Source of the DNA: CAYOZL01 sp964408435
Lineage (GTDB): Bacteria; Bdellovibrionota_C; UBA2361; SZUA-149; CAYOZL01
Reading direction: 5' to 3'
Assembly (NCBI GenBank): GCA_964408435.1
Contig: CAYOZL010000065.1
Span: forward strand, 1 to 12,340
Length of the DNA: 12,340 nucleotides
The position numbers and the translations under genes were made by a program. The notes under the pieces were generated by a model that was given only the letters and a program-made list of their open reading frames with translations, was not told the DNA's origin and made no database searches. This document shows, piece after piece, positions 11,590 to 12,340 of the stretch; the stretch's first letter is position 1; each line of letters opens with the position of its first letter.

Positions 11590-12340
11590 TTAAATTTCCC
11601 TTTAGAAAGCTTAATAGATTTCAACAACATAGGTATATTATCTTCAAAGTTCAAGTTAAAATCTATTGGACGTTCCACATTAGCGCTTTTGCCAAATAAA
11701 TTAGCTAAAACCTTTAAATCACCATTTTTACTATAAGAGAAAGTACCGTCTAACTTATTATAATTAAATTCTTTTAAAAGCTTATAAACCTTTTTAATAG
11801 AGGGCTCACTAATTGCTCCTAATCTTTCATCACTAATTTTAATTAAGCCATAATACCCAGAAAAGACTCCTTGCTCTGAGCTAAAATTATATTCACTATC
11901 TATATCTAATGGCACACTAAAATTTAACTTGCCTGTAACATTATACCCTTTTTTAGAATACAATTTAGAAATCTGATCGAGTGATAAATCATTACCAGTT
12001 AGAATTATATTTTTTGCACCAAAAATTTGAAAAAATGGAATATAAACCCTACCTAAAAGAACACTGGCTTCAATATTTGATAATTTTAAATCCTTGTACT
12101 TCTTAAAACTAGAACCTAAATAAACCCTAGATTTAATATCTTCAAAAATAACGCTCGCATCTAATTTTTTGATAAAAACATTTGCAAACTCATTTACTCT
12201 AGGAAAGACGTCTCCATTATAACTGAAGTAAGCTGAATCAAATTTATAATTTTTATACTTTCCAAAAAGTTCAGTAACTTTTAGGTCTGAAGTAATTTTT
12301 TTATTATTTGCAATGCCTTTTGCACTGATAAAACCTGAGT
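11586..12340 (-). CDS. ydbH: YdbH family intermembrane lipid-transfer protein, C-terminal part
   Basis: The frame stays open from the TGA at 11586 to the right edge of the window, about 250 codons, so this is the C-terminal portion of a larger protein whose start lies beyond 12340. The end of the sequence contains LLKEFNYNKLDGTFSYSKNGDLK and PIDFNLNFEDNIPMLLKSI, the characteristic tail of YdbH proteins (predicted AsmA-like, formerly labelled dicarboxylate transport domain). The rest alternates hydrophobic and polar residues as expected for a long beta-groove bridging the periplasm. Known partner: YnbE, encoded immediately downstream with a 4-base overlap. Internal TTG codons such as 11963 are not real starts. 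Confidence 0.92.
   Translation of the reverse strand, partial: SGFISAKGIANNKKITSDLKVTELFGKYKNYKFDSAYFSYNGDVFPRVNEFANVFIKKLDASVIFEDIKSRVYLGSSFKKYKDLKLSNIEASVLLGRVYIPFFQIFGAKNIILTGNDLSLDQISKLYSKKGYNVTGKLNFSVPLDIDSEYNFSSEQGVFSGYYGLIKISDERLGAISEPSIKKVYKLLKEFNYNKLDGTFSYSKNGDLKVLANLFGKSANVERPIDFNLNFEDNIPMLLKSIKLSKGKFK

Overview
This is an AT-rich stretch from a Gram-negative bacterium. The evidence is five lipoprotein-type signal peptides, a type II secretion or type IV pilus style prepilin, and a YdbH/YnbE/YdbL gene set that belongs to double-membrane cells. A small histone-fold protein of the kind known from Bdellovibrio makes a Bdellovibrionota or other former 'deltaproteobacterial' relative plausible. 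That assignment is inference; no rRNA or core marker is present.

Layout. Positions 1-54 hold the 5' part of a tRNA-Val (minus strand). Positions 227-697 encode a DUF937-type protein with a Ca-binding-like tail, convergent with a minus-strand pair: a bacterial histone (803-1036) and a Cys-rich small lipoprotein (1094-1297). A DnaQ-type exonuclease with an ExoX-like C-terminal domain (1457-2251) is followed by a GspG-like prepilin (2289-2807). Two minus-strand genes come next: an unknown single-pass membrane protein (2818-3549) and a HEAT-repeat protein (3631-4842). The HEAT gene is divergent from a tyrosine recombinase (4927-6030), which is convergent with a small lipoprotein (6062-6511).

Positions about 6512-9570 form a distinct block. 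It holds two secreted low-complexity proteins, one with NFSPTN-type and Gly/Ser/Tyr/Asn-rich repeats (6810-7967) and one a coiled-coil, Gln-rich lipoprotein (8396-9499). They are separated and preceded by non-coding DNA packed with inverted repeats, and their codon use differs from the neighbours. This block is the least explained part of the window.

The right end holds a Y-family DNA polymerase with a sliding-clamp-binding motif (9727-10959), a nested CACAGAG-type palindromic repeat (10972-11059), and the 3' end of a ydbH-ynbE-ydbL operon read leftwards (11062-12340), whose E. coli counterpart moves phospholipid between membranes. The most notable points are the bacterial histone with a Cys-bearing tail and the secreted repeat-protein block with its structured intergenic DNA. 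No CRISPR array, transposase, phage or defence system could be recognised.
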